64,000 nucleotides of DNA from NCBI GenBank assembly GCA_030827125.1, contig JAURFD010000010.1, positions 1 to 64,000 on the forward strand, read 5' to 3'. A program made the position numbers and the translations under genes. The stretch comes from Candidatus Nanopelagicales bacterium (GTDB lineage Bacteria; Actinomycetota; Actinomycetes; S36-B12). The number at the start of each line of letters is the position of its first letter. Within the stretch, counting starts at the first letter, position 1. This document shows, in pieces, positions 26,518-35,897 of the stretch. The notes under the pieces are model-generated. The model did no database searches and was not told the origin of the DNA. It saw only the letters and a program-made list of their open reading frames with translations.

Positions 26518-28683
26518 GTGAGCGACGTGAACATGTTCCAGTGGGATAAGGACGCCGACGGCGTTGTCACCCTGACGATGGATGACCCCGGCGGCAGCGC
26601 CAACACGATGAACAGCACCTTCATCGAATCCCTCGAGAAGACTCTCGAGCGACTCGAGGCCGAGCGAGATGACATCGCCGGCGTCGTCATCACCAGTGCG
26701 AAGAAGACCTTCTTCGCCGGCGCCGACCTGAACATGATCATCCAGGCGACGCCGGCCGATGCCGAGCGTCTCGAGGCCGAGGTCAGCCGGATCAAGGCGG
26801 CGTTCCGTCGACTCGAGACCCTCGGCAAGCCGGTTGCGGCCGCCATCAACGGAGCGGCGCTCGGCGGTGGCTACGAGATCACCCTCGCCTGCCATCACCG
26901 AGTCGCCCTCGACGTTCGCGGCAGTGAGATCGGCCTACCCGAAGTGACCCTCGGTCTGCTCCCCGGAGCCGGTGGCGTCGTACGCACGAGCCGCATGTTC
27001 GGTCTGCAGAAGGCGCTCATGGAGGTTCTTCTCCAGGGGCAGCGACGCAAGCCAGCGGACGCCCTCGCCAAGGGCCTCGTCGATGAACTCGCCGCGAGCC
27101 CTGAGGAGATGCTGGCCAAGGCCAAGGCGTGGGTCCTCGCGAACCCCGAGGCGGTGCAGCCGTGGGACGCGCAGGGCTACAAGATGCCCGGGGGCACACC
27201 GAGCAATCCGAAGCTCGCCATGATGCTGCCGGCCTTCCCCGCCAACCTGCGCAAGCAGATCAAGGGTGCGCCGATGCCTGCACCACTGGCCATCATGTCA
27301 GCGGCCGTCGAAGGTGCCCAGGTGGACTTCGCGACGGCGGAGAAGATCGAGGGGCGCTACTTCACCAGTCTTGCGACGGGTCAGGTCGCCAAGAACATGA
27401 CACAGGCATTCTTCTTCGACCTGCAGCACATCACCAAGGGTGGGGCTCGTCCCGACGGCCATGCGAAATACGAGCCGCAGCGTGCTCTCGTCATGGGCGC
27501 CGGAATGATGGGCGCGGGCATCGCCTACGTCTGTGCTCGCAACGGCATCGAGGTCGTCCTGGTGGACACCTCGTTGGAGTCCGCCGAGAAGGGCAAGGCC
27601 TACTCGCAGACGATTCTCGACAAGGCTGTTTCGCGCGGCAAGATGACAGAGGCGCAGCGCGATGATGTGCTTGCCCGGATCACGCCGACCGACAACATCG
27701 AGCAGGCCAAGGGCGTCGATCTCGTCATCGAGGCGGTCTTCGAGAACCAGGAGTTGAAGGAGGAGGTCTTCGGCCGCATCGAGCAGGTCGCCGCCGCGGA
27801 TGCCCTCCTTGGCTCCAACACCTCGACCCTGCCCATCTCCGGGCTCGCCACCGCGGTGTCACGCCCTGAGGACTTCATCGGTCTGCACTTCTTCTCGCCC
27901 GTTGACAAGATGCCGCTGCTGGAAATCGTCGTTGGCGACAAGACCTCCGATGCCACGATCGCCAAGGCCCTCGACGTTGCGGCCAAGATCAAGAAGACCC
28001 CGATCGTTGTCAACGACAGCCGAGGCTTCTTCACCAGCCGCGTCATCGGCACCTTCATGGGCGAGGCCGTCGCCATGCTCGCCGAGGGTGTACCCGCGCC
28101 CTCAATCGAGCAGGCAGGCTTGCAGGCGGGCTACCCGACCGGGCCGCTCGCACTCTTCGACGAGGTGAGTCTCACCCTCGGCCGCCGTATCCGCGAGGAA
28201 GCGCGAGCCGCCGCGGCTGCTGCCGGTCAAGAGTTTCCCGACCATCCGTCGAATGCGGCGGTGGATCGCATGGTCCTGGAGTTCGAGCGTGGCGGACGTG
28301 CCGCCGGAGCCGGCTTCTACGAGTACGGCGAGGGCAAGCGCCTCGGCCTGTGGGACGGTCTGGCGGAGAACTTCGGCGGTGAAAACCTCGACATTCCCTT
28401 CGAGGACATGAAGGAGCGGATGCTCTTCGCCGAAGCGATTGAGTCGATCAAGTGCTACGACGAAGGCGTCCTGCGCTCGGTGCCGGAGGCGAACATTGGC
28501 TCCATCTTCGGCATCGGCTTCCCGCCGTGGACCGGTGGTGTCCTGCAGTTCGTCAACGGCTACCCGGGTGGTCCGGCTGGTTTTGTGGCGCGTGCCCGTG
28601 AACTCGCGGACCGCTACGGCGACCGCTTCACGCCGCCCGCCTCCGTCGTCGCTCTCGCCGAGTCGGGTGGTCGCTACGTCTGA
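26518..28683 (+). CDS. fadB: multifunctional enoyl-CoA hydratase / 3-hydroxyacyl-CoA dehydrogenase
   Basis: A 721-residue protein with an N-terminal crotonase domain (FFAGADLNMI and GGGYEITLACHHRVA, about 1-200), a linker, and a 3-hydroxyacyl-CoA dehydrogenase part beginning with ALVMGAGMMGAGIAY near 320 and including FIGLHFFSPVDKMPLLEIV. It hydrates enoyl-CoA and oxidises 3-hydroxyacyl-CoA with NAD. GTG 26518 is preceded by GAGGGAG. With fadA it forms a trifunctional beta-oxidation pair. Confidence 0.93.
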   Translation: MSDVNMFQWDKDADGVVTLTMDDPGGSANTMNSTFIESLEKTLERLEAERDDIAGVVITSAKKTFFAGADLNMIIQATPADAERLEAEVSRIKAAFRRLETLGKPVAAAINGAALGGGYEITLACHHRVALDVRGSEIGLPEVTLGLLPGAGGVVRTSRMFGLQKALMEVLLQGQRRKPADALAKGLVDELAASPEEMLAKAKAWVLANPEAVQPWDAQGYKMPGGTPSNPKLAMMLPAFPANLRKQIKGAPMPAPLAIMSAAVEGAQVDFATAEKIEGRYFTSLATGQVAKNMTQAFFFDLQHITKGGARPDGHAKYEPQRALVMGAGMMGAGIAYVCARNGIEVVLVDTSLESAEKGKAYSQTILDKAVSRGKMTEAQRDDVLARITPTDNIEQAKGVDLVIEAVFENQELKEEVFGRIEQVAAADALLGSNTSTLPISGLATAVSRPEDFIGLHFFSPVDKMPLLEIVVGDKTSDATIAKALDVAAKIKKTPIVVNDSRGFFTSRVIGTFMGEAVAMLAEGVPAPSIEQAGLQAGYPTGPLALFDEVSLTLGRRIREEARAAAAAAGQEFPDHPSNAAVDRMVLEFERGGRAAGAGFYEYGEGKRLGLWDGLAENFGGENLDIPFEDMKERMLFAEAIESIKCYDEGVLRSVPEANIGSIFGIGFPPWTGGVLQFVNGYPGGPAGFVARARELADRYGDRFTPPASVVALAESGGRYV

Positions 28684-28717
28684 GTCGGTGGGTACCACCA
28701 CGGTGCCCACCGCTCGC

Positions 28718-29284
28718 ATGAGCGCGGACGCTCGTCGTGCCCAACTCATCGAGATCGGATGGGATCTCCTGCAGGAACGTCCGATCCATGAGTTGGCGCT
28801 CGATGAGGTGGCGGCGCGCGCGGGGATCTCGCGCACGCTGCTGTTCCACTACTTCCCAACGAAGGCGGACTTCTACGTCGCCGTGGTGAGCGCCGCGAGT
28901 GACCAGTTGCTGCGACCTCCGCGGGTTCCTGACGACGCTGCTCCACCGGAGCGGATCCGGCGACTGGTCGAGGGCTTCGTCCGGCTGGTCGAGCGCAATC
29001 GGGGGAGCTACACCACCCTCGTCCGCGCTGCTGGGGGAGGCGATCAACGAGTCGTGGACCTCATTGCGCGTACGCGCGATGCCCTGGTTCCGCGCTGGCT
29101 CGATGCCGCCGGCAATCCCGATGTGGGTCCGCTCGCCCACCTCGTCGTACGCGGGTGGCTCGTGGGGATGGAAGAAACCGTGCTGTCCTGGGACCCACTG
29201 TTGGTGCCCCGCGAGGAGCTCATCGACCACCTCGTTGCGTCGTTCATCGCCGAACTTGGCCTGGCGAACGCCGCCGCACGCTAA
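28718..29284 (+). CDS. TetR-family transcriptional regulator
   Basis: A 188-residue protein with a TetR helix-turn-helix (LALDEVAARAGISRTLLFHYFPTKADFYVAV, shown here in part: GISRTLLFHYF) and an all-helical C-terminal ligand domain. Placed directly after fadB, it probably represses fadAB and responds to acyl-CoA, with the inverted repeat at 25250-25270 as a candidate site. Start is uncertain: ATG 28718 leaves the usual short N-terminus, while GTG 28688 adds ten residues; neither has a ribosome binding site. Confidence 0.82.
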   Translation: MSADARRAQLIEIGWDLLQERPIHELALDEVAARAGISRTLLFHYFPTKADFYVAVVSAASDQLLRPPRVPDDAAPPERIRRLVEGFVRLVERNRGSYTTLVRAAGGGDQRVVDLIARTRDALVPRWLDAAGNPDVGPLAHLVVRGWLVGMEETVLSWDPLLVPREELIDHLVASFIAELGLANAAAR

Positions 29285-29359
29285 CGCCGCGAAACCGTCA
29301 GCGACCGGAGAGCTCCGCGACACGCCCTGTTCACGGCGAGTTTTCCGCGTATTCGGCGC

Positions 29360-29365
29360 TACTGT
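29360..29365 (+). promoter_or_regulatory. -10 box, leaderless type, for the small membrane protein at 29372
   Basis: TACTGT, six bases, then the ATG at 29372, with no ribosome binding site. Confidence 0.55.
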
Positions 29366-29371
29366 CACGCC

Positions 29372-29788
29372 ATGACCGAGGCTGATCTTCGGGACATCAC
29401 CGGGCTCGCTGTGTCGGCGCGTCTTGCGCGGATCTCCCTCGCGGTCGGATCGGTCACCCTCCTCATCTCCGGACTCGTGATGCTCGCCGACCCGGTGCGC
29501 ATTGCCGAGTCTCTCGGGCTGGCTCACCTCGATCCGACGGAGTGGGCGCTGCGGGTGGCCGGGGCGGTGCTCGTGGGCTACGCCGGACAATGCTGGCTGG
29601 TGCGTCGCGCCGGCGACCATCCGGTCATGGGGGCCAGCGCCGTCGCGCTCATCACCTACGGTCTGCTCGGCGTCATCCTCGTCACTATGCCGGGTGACTG
29701 GGGCTGGCTGCGCATCGCATCATTGGCCTTCTGCGCGCTCATGGCAGCGTCCTTCGTGCTCATCTTGACGTCCAGTCGCCGCGCCTGA
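29372..29788 (+). CDS. small four-helix membrane protein of unknown function
   Basis: A 138-residue protein with about four hydrophobic segments (near residues 20-40, 60-78, 85-105 and 112-132) and short polar ends. I do not recognise the family with certainty. It has its own leaderless-type promoter and ends nine bases before the convergent Nudix gene, so it is probably a single-gene unit. Confidence 0.7.
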   Translation: MTEADLRDITGLAVSARLARISLAVGSVTLLISGLVMLADPVRIAESLGLAHLDPTEWALRVAGAVLVGYAGQCWLVRRAGDHPVMGASAVALITYGLLGVILVTMPGDWGWLRIASLAFCALMAASFVLILTSSRRA

Positions 29789-29796
29789 TCGAGCCG

Positions 29797-30294
29797 TCAG
29801 GCGCTTGCCGCTTCGTCGTAGATACGCAACAGGTGCGGGAGCGCCTGAGCAAAGGGTGGGAATAGCGGCAGCGAATCCACTTCGTCGAGGTGCCACCAGC
29901 GGGCCTCGTCGTTCTCGGTCGTCCCGAGTTCGGTGTACGTCGGCCGCTCATCGACGAGTGCGCAGCAGGTGTGGTAGCTCCACACATCGGCTTCGATGAC
30001 CACCGTATGGATGCCGACGATGCGCAGTCCGCGGGGCACCGGGCCGATCTCCTCGTCGAACTCGCGCAGCGCCGCGTGCTCGGGCATCTCATCCTTGTCG
30101 ATTGCGCCGCCGGGAACCGACCACTGACCATTGCCTCCGTGCACCCACTCGGCTCGACGCGCCAAGAGCACGGCGTCATCGTGGCGCAGGAGCATGCCCG
30201 CGGCACCAAATAATCCCCACTTCACCTGACCGGAGGAGAGCGTGACCCACCCGTCACCTGATCCGCGCGGCGGCGGTGGACGGTGGTGGGTCAT
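29797..30294 (-). CDS. Nudix hydrolase
   Basis: A 165-residue protein with the full Nudix box at residues about 63-84 (GAIDKDEMPEH followed by REFDEEIG), so it should hydrolyse a nucleoside diphosphate derivative with a divalent metal. Substrate unknown. ATG 30294 is chosen because AAGGAAG lies nine bases upstream; the frame is open to 30351. It lies downstream of the pyrophosphatase gene, separated by a hairpin. Confidence 0.85.
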   Translation of the reverse strand: MTHHRPPPPRGSGDGWVTLSSGQVKWGLFGAAGMLLRHDDAVLLARRAEWVHGGNGQWSVPGGAIDKDEMPEHAALREFDEEIGPVPRGLRIVGIHTVVIEADVWSYHTCCALVDERPTYTELGTTENDEARWWHLDEVDSLPLFPPFAQALPHLLRIYDEAASA

Positions 30295-30324
30295 GGGGAA
30301 ATCTTCCTTCAACTCGGCAGATCC

Positions 30325-30385
30325 GCACGCTTGTGGGTCTTCGTCGCTCACTCCGCGACGTAGCGACTACAACCCACGAGGGTGC
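30325..30385 (-). terminator. hairpin after the pyrophosphatase gene
   Basis: Fourteen-base arms with two mismatches (GCACGCTTGTGGGT against the segment 30372-30385) enclose a smaller CGTCGC/GCGACG stem at 30342-30360. The outer arm ends in the ppa stop codon. No T tract is present. It would separate ppa from the Nudix gene. Confidence 0.45.
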
Positions 30386-30888
30386 TAATGCTCGAGGGCC
30401 TGGTAGCGGGCCCAGGACTCCCTAATTTCGATCTCGGCGTCCTCGCGACCTACCCAGGTCGCACCCTCCACCGACTTGCCCGGCTCAAGGTCCTTGTAGA
30501 CCTCGAAGAAGTGCTGGATCTCGAGGCGGTCGAACTCCGACACGTGGTAGATGTCGCGCATGTGTTCCTGGCGCGGATCACTTGACGGTACGCAGAGCAC
30601 CTTGTCATCCCCACCGGCCTCGTCGGTCATTCGGAACATGCCCACCGCCCGGCAGCGAATCACCACTCCGGGAAACGTCGGCTCAGCGACCATGACGAGC
30701 GCGTCGAGTGGGTCACCGTCCAACCCGAGGGTGTCGTCGACGAAGCCGTAGTCATGCGGGTAGCGGGTCGCCGTGAAGAGCATGCGATCGAGCCGAATCC
30801 GGCCGGTCACGTGATCCATCTCATACTTGTTGCGACTGCCCGTCGGGATTTCGATTGTTACGTCGAATTCCAGTGGCTGCGGTGTCAC
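30385..30888 (-). CDS. ppa: inorganic pyrophosphatase
   Basis: A 167-residue family I soluble pyrophosphatase, hydrolysing PPi to phosphate. It has [22 protein letters not shown] and the metal motif DGDPLD (Asp57, Asp59, Asp62). The frame is open to 31005, but GTG 30888 gives the family length and has AGGAGG just upstream. It is divergent from metF with only about 34 bases between starts. Confidence 0.94.
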   Translation of the reverse strand: MTPQPLEFDVTIEIPTGSRNKYEMDHVTGRIRLDRMLFTATRYPHDYGFVDDTLGLDGDPLDALVMVAEPTFPGVVIRCRAVGMFRMTDEAGGDDKVLCVPSSDPRQEHMRDIYHVSEFDRLEIQHFFEVYKDLEPGKSVEGATWVGREDAEIEIRESWARYQALEH

Positions 30889-30922
30889 GTCCCCTCCTGG
30901 CATGGTGGAAGATGCAAGCAAT

Positions 30923-31906
30923 ATGGACACCGCCCGGAGACCCTCCCGCATCGGCTCGGTCGAGCCGGGAGAATCGTTGCGCGATTCCGTGTCCATCGAG
31001 ATCATGCCACCGCTGAAGGGCCAGGGTGCAGGAACGCTTGTGGAGTTCCTCGAGGGCCTTGGTGATTGGCGGCCTCGCTTCGTCAGCGTGACCTACCACC
31101 AGGCCGAGCAAATGGAGGTGACTTCCCCCGAGGGTGAGATGCGGCGCATCACCCGTCGCAAGAAGCCTGGAAGCATGGGTATCTGCTCGATGATTCGCGA
31201 TCGCTTTGATCTTGAGGTGCTCCCACATGTCATCTGTGGCGGTTTTAGTCGGCTCGATTCCGAGGATTACCTCATCGACCTCGACTACGTCGGCATGCGC
31301 ACCCTGCTGGTCATCCGCGGCGACGGCCAGATGGGCGGTCCCTTCCGACCGGCCACCGGAGGGCATGAGCACGCCGTCGACCTCGTCGAGCAGATCATGG
31401 CGTTGAATCGAGGTGAGTACGTTGAGGAAGTTGCCGAGCCGGCCACCACGGCATTCCGCGTGGGAGTGGGTGCCTACCCCGAAGTTCACGCCGAGGCTCG
31501 TGACCTTGAGCACGACCTGGAAACGCTCGCACGCAAGGAGAGGGCGGGTGCATCCTTCGCGATCACTCAGATGTTCTTCGACAATGACGCCTACTTCGAC
31601 TTCGTGGAAGCGGCCCGCGGCGTCGGCATCACCATGCCCATCATCCCCGGGCTGAAGGTCGTCACCCGGCGTTCCCACGTGGAGCGATTGCCGGAAATCT
31701 TCTCCATCCGCATGCCGCCGGCGCTGGTCGAGGCCGTGGCTTCCTGCGCGGATGACGAGGAGGTCCGCTCCATCGGGATCGACCACACGCTCGCTCAGGC
31801 CAGCGAACTCCATCAATCCGGGGTCCCCGGCGTTCACCTCTTTACGATGAATGACCTGGACACCACGAAGCGCGTGGTGGCAGGGCTCCAGGGAGGCATC
31901 GCCTGA
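30923..31906 (+). CDS. metF: methylenetetrahydrofolate reductase-type protein
   Basis: About 327 residues forming a MetF TIM barrel: SVSIEIMPP carries the catalytic Glu strand, [10 protein letters not shown] the conserved Asp loop, and [14 protein letters not shown] the distal substrate strand. It reduces 5,10-methylenetetrahydrofolate to 5-methyltetrahydrofolate with FAD. ATG 30923 gives the usual N-terminal length; ATG 30902 is also in frame. Its stop shares a base with the dacB start, so it heads the run through the folate genes. Confidence 0.85.
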   Translation: MDTARRPSRIGSVEPGESLRDSVSIEIMPPLKGQGAGTLVEFLEGLGDWRPRFVSVTYHQAEQMEVTSPEGEMRRITRRKKPGSMGICSMIRDRFDLEVLPHVICGGFSRLDSEDYLIDLDYVGMRTLLVIRGDGQMGGPFRPATGGHEHAVDLVEQIMALNRGEYVEEVAEPATTAFRVGVGAYPEVHAEARDLEHDLETLARKERAGASFAITQMFFDNDAYFDFVEAARGVGITMPIIPGLKVVTRRSHVERLPEIFSIRMPPALVEAVASCADDEEVRSIGIDHTLAQASELHQSGVPGVHLFTMNDLDTTKRVVAGLQGGIA

Positions 31907-33192
31907 TGAATCCCCGACGGTGGACCGTCATCGCGGGTGTCGCAGTCATGGCACTCGTGGCCGCCCCCGCCCTTGCTGCTGCACCCCTCGGGCCGGCTCC
32001 GGCGGTGTTGCCAGCCACGGAGTCCGCCCCGGATGGGATCCCGCGCGGCATTGACGCGGTGCTCGATCCGCTCCTCGGCGATGCCACTTTGGGCGAGTCC
32101 GTGGGAGCGGTGGTGATCGACGTCGCCAGCGGGGAGATCGTCTACCAGCGCGAGCCAGCGACACCGCGGTCGCTTGCTTCCAACGACAAGATGCTCACGG
32201 CTCTCGCCGTTCTCGATGTACTCGGCCCAGAGGCACAGATCGAGACGACGGTGGTGGCCACGGCTGGCGCCGTCACCTTGGTGGGCGCAGGCGATCCGAC
32301 GTTGGCGACCGTGAGCGCCGACGGCTCCTCCCTCACCGCTCTCGCGGACCAGGTGGCGGCGGCTGCTGGAGGACCGGTGGCCGTGCAGTACGACACGTCA
32401 CTGTTTGCCGGTCCCGGCCTCGCACCCGGTTGGGACGGCAACTACCCGGCGCTCGGTGTGGCCGCGGTGGTGTCACCCCTCACGGTCGACCGCTCGCGAC
32501 TCCCCGATGGCGACGGCCGGGTCGAGGACCCGGCGTACGCCGCCGCTCAGCGCTTCGCGGAGTTGCTCGGTGAGCGTGGCGTAGCCGTCACGGGAATCGC
32601 GCAGGCGACCGCGAGCGGTGACGTCATCGCCAGCACTCGCTCCGTGCCCATCGCCACGATGATCGAGACGATGCTCACGGAGTCGGACAACGACATGGCC
32701 GAGATCCTGGCCCACCTGGCTGGCGCCCGTCTCACTGGCGTGGGCACCTTCGAGTCCGGCGCGCAGGCAACGATCGAGACGTTGCAGTCGCTTGGATTAC
32801 CGACAAGCGCAACGGTCATCGTCGACGGCAGCGGCCTGTCCTACGCCAACGTGGCCTCGCCCAATCTGCTGGCGTCCGCAGTGGCCCTGTGCGCCGGCGA
32901 TGCGGCTCCTTCGTGGACCTGGCCCGTGCTCGTCGGACTGCCCGTCGCTGGGCTCACGGGCACGCTTGCTGAGCGATTCACTACGCCAGATACCGAAGCG
33001 GCGGCCGGCTTTGTTCGGGCCAAGACCGGGACGTTGATCGAGGTGTCCACGCTGGCTGGGACGGTGGTCGACCGAGACGGCCGCCTGTTGTCCTTCGCCT
33101 TCATGTCCGATGCCACCACGGGCATCCCGGAGTCACGCGCGGCCCTCGACCGCGCAGCGGCCGCACTCGCGGCGTGCGGCTGCCTCACCTGA
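31906..33192 (+). CDS. dacB: D-alanyl-D-alanine carboxypeptidase/endopeptidase (PBP4, S13)
   Basis: A 428-residue exported penicillin-binding protein. A signal peptide occupies residues 1-26 (VIAGVAVMALVAAPALA). The active-site motifs are SNDK at 92-95 (SxxK), SDN in LTESDNDMAE and KTG in RAKTGTL. It trims peptidoglycan stem peptides outside the membrane. Neighbour order dacB-metalloprotease-tilS-hpt is conserved across actinobacteria. Confidence 0.91.
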   Translation: MNPRRWTVIAGVAVMALVAAPALAAAPLGPAPAVLPATESAPDGIPRGIDAVLDPLLGDATLGESVGAVVIDVASGEIVYQREPATPRSLASNDKMLTALAVLDVLGPEAQIETTVVATAGAVTLVGAGDPTLATVSADGSSLTALADQVAAAAGGPVAVQYDTSLFAGPGLAPGWDGNYPALGVAAVVSPLTVDRSRLPDGDGRVEDPAYAAAQRFAELLGERGVAVTGIAQATASGDVIASTRSVPIATMIETMLTESDNDMAEILAHLAGARLTGVGTFESGAQATIETLQSLGLPTSATVIVDGSGLSYANVASPNLLASAVALCAGDAAPSWTWPVLVGLPVAGLTGTLAERFTTPDTEAAAGFVRAKTGTLIEVSTLAGTVVDRDGRLLSFAFMSDATTGIPESRAALDRAAAALAACGCLT

Positions 33193-33202
33193 TCGGGCGA
33201 CG

Positions 33203-33208
33203 TAGAGT
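33203..33208 (+). promoter_or_regulatory. -10 box, leaderless type, for the metalloprotease gene
   Basis: TAGAGT followed by six bases and GTG at 33215. The spacing argues for GTG 33215 over GTG 33212. It gives tilS and hpt a promoter independent of dacB. Confidence 0.6.
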
Positions 33209-33214
33209 CAAGTG

Positions 33215-34234
33215 GTGACCGACATCGTCGACTGGGACCTCGCCGTTGCCACCGGTGTTCGGTTGGCGCCACGAGGACCGGATGTCACCGAGGACGATGT
33301 CGACCGAGCCGTCCGCCAGTTGCGGCGTGCGAGCGAGCGCGCCGTTCAACCCGTGGCCGACGTGACCGGACTCGAGGCACCCTTCGATGAGCATCGCGCC
33401 GTGGTCGTGGGACGACCAGAGTGGCTTCGCTCCAACGTCGCGCAGTTCCGGGTGGCGGTGGAGCCGATCGCGGAAGAGTTGCGCGACCCGGACGGATCGT
33501 CCCTGGGTCGTGCGATTGGGTCCCGGGTGACCGCGCTCCAGATGGGCGGGGTGCTGTCCTGGCTCTCCGGCAAGGTCCTGGGCCAGTACGAGGCGTTCGG
33601 TGAGCACGGACGACTTCTCCTCGTGGCGCCGAACATCGTTCACGCCGAACGCCAACTCGATGTCGATCCGACCGACTTCCGACTATGGGTATGCCTGCAC
33701 GAGGAAACACACCGCGTGCAGTTCGGTGCCGTGCCCTGGCTGTCGGCGCACTTCACCGCAGAGGTCCACGAGTACCTCACGGCATCGGAGTCGGATGTCG
33801 GTGAGGCCATCTCCCGCGCATTGGCGCGTGTGCGGCGTCGGACCCTGGGAGATGCGGGACTACTCGACCTGGTGCAGACCGATCAACAGCGGGAGGTTCT
33901 CGACCGCTTGACCGCGCTCATGTCCCTGCTGGAAGGGCATGCGGACGTCGTGATGGATGCGGTGGGCCCCCAGGTGGTCCCCACCGTCGATGTCATCCGC
34001 GGTCGCTTCGACCAGCGGCGTCGACAGTCGGGCACCCTGGACGGCGCGCTGAAGCGCCTGCTCGGACTCGATGCCAAGTTGCGCCAGTACACCGAGGGAG
34101 CCGCTTTCGTCCGCGGAGTCCTCGACCGCGTCGGCATGTCCGGCTTCAACGCCGTCTGGACGTCCCCGGACACGTTGCCGCGCCTTGCCGAGTTATCGGA
34201 TCCCCATGCCTGGGTACGCCGGGTACACGCATGA
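33215..34234 (+). CDS. zinc-dependent metalloprotease of the DUF2342 type
   Basis: A 339-residue protein with a zinc-protease motif HEETH at 162-166 and later EGHADVVMDAVG, the second metal region of this family, sometimes labelled a coenzyme-F420-associated protein. Substrates are not known. It corresponds by order to mycobacterial Rv3626c. It lacks a signal peptide, so it is probably cytosolic. Its stop overlaps tilS by four bases. Confidence 0.83.
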   Translation: MTDIVDWDLAVATGVRLAPRGPDVTEDDVDRAVRQLRRASERAVQPVADVTGLEAPFDEHRAVVVGRPEWLRSNVAQFRVAVEPIAEELRDPDGSSLGRAIGSRVTALQMGGVLSWLSGKVLGQYEAFGEHGRLLLVAPNIVHAERQLDVDPTDFRLWVCLHEETHRVQFGAVPWLSAHFTAEVHEYLTASESDVGEAISRALARVRRRTLGDAGLLDLVQTDQQREVLDRLTALMSLLEGHADVVMDAVGPQVVPTVDVIRGRFDQRRRQSGTLDGALKRLLGLDAKLRQYTEGAAFVRGVLDRVGMSGFNAVWTSPDTLPRLAELSDPHAWVRRVHA

Positions 34235-35226
34235 GCGACCCACGCGCCGTGGTGCGTCGAGCGATCGAGGCCAGCCTCGCCGATCTCGGAAGTGATGAGC
34301 GGGTCATCGTGGCCGTTTCGGGTGGGGCCGACTCGCTGGCGCTCGCTCGCGGTGTCGCCGATCTGGGACGCCCGGCGACGGCGGTCATCGTGGACCACGG
34401 CCTGCAGGCTGATTCGGCGTCGACGGCCGAACGTGCGGCCGAGGCCTGCCGCGCGCTCGGCTTCGCCGATGTTCGGGTGATTGCCGTGCAGGTCTCGCTC
34501 GGCCCCGGCACGGGCGGTCTCGAGGCGGCTGCGCGCCGTGAGCGTCGCGCAGCCTTGGAGTCGGTGGCGCAGGAGTTGGGCGCCCCCGCCGTGCTCCTCG
34601 GCCATACGCGTGAGGATCAGGCGGAGACCGTGTTGCTGCGCTTGGCGCGAGGGTCCGGCGCCCGCAGCCTCTCCGGCATGTCGACGCGGTCGGGCCTGTG
34701 GCGCCGGCCTCTGTTGGACCTGCCGCGCCGCGTGGTGCGCGCCAGCGTGAGCGACCTCGAGCCATGGTCGGATCCGCACAATGACGATGAGCGCTTCGCT
34801 CGCGTTCGGGTGCGGCACAGTGCTCTGCCCGCTGTGGTGGACGCGGTCGGCCCCGCGGCTGTCGATGGGCTCGCTCGATCGGCAGCGCTACTCAGGGACG
34901 ATGCGGACGCCCTCGATGAGTGGGCGCGGACCGCGTTCCAAGAGGCTCAATCAGTCGACGGGGGTTTCATCGTTGCGGCTCTCGAGGCACTTCCGCGGGC
35001 GGTGCGCACCCGAATCCTTCGGACGGCCGCGATCGAGGCGGGATGCCCACCGACGGATCTCACCGCGGCGCACGTTGACGGACTTGATGCTCTCATCACT
35101 CGGTGGCACGGCCAGGGTGCGATTGATTTGCCAGGAGGTGTCGCTGGTCGACGCGAGTATGGAAGGCTGGTCCTTGCCCGCATCCCCCCCGTCGCGATGC
35201 GACGACAACAGCGCGAGGAGACCTAG
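34231..35226 (+). CDS. tilS: tRNA(Ile)-lysidine synthase
   Basis: A 331-residue N-type PP-loop ATPase with SGGADS at residues 30-35 and GHTREDQAETVLLRL. It places lysidine at position 34 of the AUA-reading tRNA(Ile) and is essential in most bacteria. It is shorter than the E. coli protein and lacks the second C-terminal domain, as usual for actinobacteria. The hpt GTG start shares one base with its stop. Confidence 0.9.
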   Translation: MSDPRAVVRRAIEASLADLGSDERVIVAVSGGADSLALARGVADLGRPATAVIVDHGLQADSASTAERAAEACRALGFADVRVIAVQVSLGPGTGGLEAAARRERRAALESVAQELGAPAVLLGHTREDQAETVLLRLARGSGARSLSGMSTRSGLWRRPLLDLPRRVVRASVSDLEPWSDPHNDDERFARVRVRHSALPAVVDAVGPAAVDGLARSAALLRDDADALDEWARTAFQEAQSVDGGFIVAALEALPRAVRTRILRTAAIEAGCPPTDLTAAHVDGLDALITRWHGQGAIDLPGGVAGRREYGRLVLARIPPVAMRRQQREET

Positions 35227-35780
35227 TGGACGCTGACCACGTGCCGTCCGAGATCGTGGAAACGTTGCTCACTGAGGACCAGCTCCAGGCGCGGCTCGCG
35301 GAGGTGGCCGCACAGGTCGATGCGGACTATGCGGGGAGCAATCTGCTCATCGTGGGGGTTCTCAAGGGCGCCACCATGGTGATGGCTGACTTCGCGCGCC
35401 ACCTCCGATCGCACGTGACGATGGACTGGATGGCGGTGTCCTCCTACGGCTCGGGCACCCAGTCCTCTGGCGTCGTACGCATTCTCAAGGACCTGGACTC
35501 TGACCTGGCTGGCCGCCACGTCCTCGTCGTCGAGGACATCCTGGATACCGGCCTCACGCTGTCCTGGCTCCTGCGCAACCTCGGCTCCCGCGGAGCTGCC
35601 TCCATCGAGGTCTTCACCCTCCTGCGCAAACCGGAAGCGCTCACGGTGCCGATCAATCCCCGCTACGTCGGCTTCGACATCCCGAACGTCTTCGTCGTGG
35701 GCTACGGACTGGACTATGACGAGCGCTACCGCAATCTGCGGCAGGTCGCCGTCCTCGATCCACGCGTCTACGGCGGCTGA
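35226..35780 (+). CDS. hpt: hypoxanthine phosphoribosyltransferase
   Basis: A 184-residue purine salvage enzyme with the PRPP-binding motif VVEDILDTG (acidic pair at 103-104) and GVLKGATMVMADF. It makes IMP or GMP from free bases. Directly coupled to tilS, an arrangement found from Bacillus to Streptomyces. Confidence 0.93.
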   Translation: MDADHVPSEIVETLLTEDQLQARLAEVAAQVDADYAGSNLLIVGVLKGATMVMADFARHLRSHVTMDWMAVSSYGSGTQSSGVVRILKDLDSDLAGRHVLVVEDILDTGLTLSWLLRNLGSRGAASIEVFTLLRKPEALTVPINPRYVGFDIPNVFVVGYGLDYDERYRNLRQVAVLDPRVYGG

Positions 35781-35802
35781 GCGTCCCCCCGGGGATCCGG
35801 TG

Positions 35803-35872
35803 TAACGTCTAGGAGCCGGGAATCCCGGAAACCCCGGGCTGGTTGAGGTGCCGGGAAGGCGGAAAGTCCGCC
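35803..35872 (+). promoter_or_regulatory. promoter and structured leader of ftsH
   Basis: TAACGT at 35803-35808 is a possible -10 box without a good -35. The following leader holds two small hairpins: CCGGG-aat-CCCGG at 35816-35828 and GGCGGA-aag-TCCGCC at 35858-35872. The ribosome binding site AGGGGA follows. No known riboswitch class was recognised. Confidence 0.35.
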
Positions 35873-35897
35873 GCACGCCGAGCAGGGGATGCCGACC

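Noticed and set aside
35781-35897. Possible riboswitch upstream of ftsH
   Set aside because: Only two small hairpins are seen, with no conserved core of a known riboswitch class.
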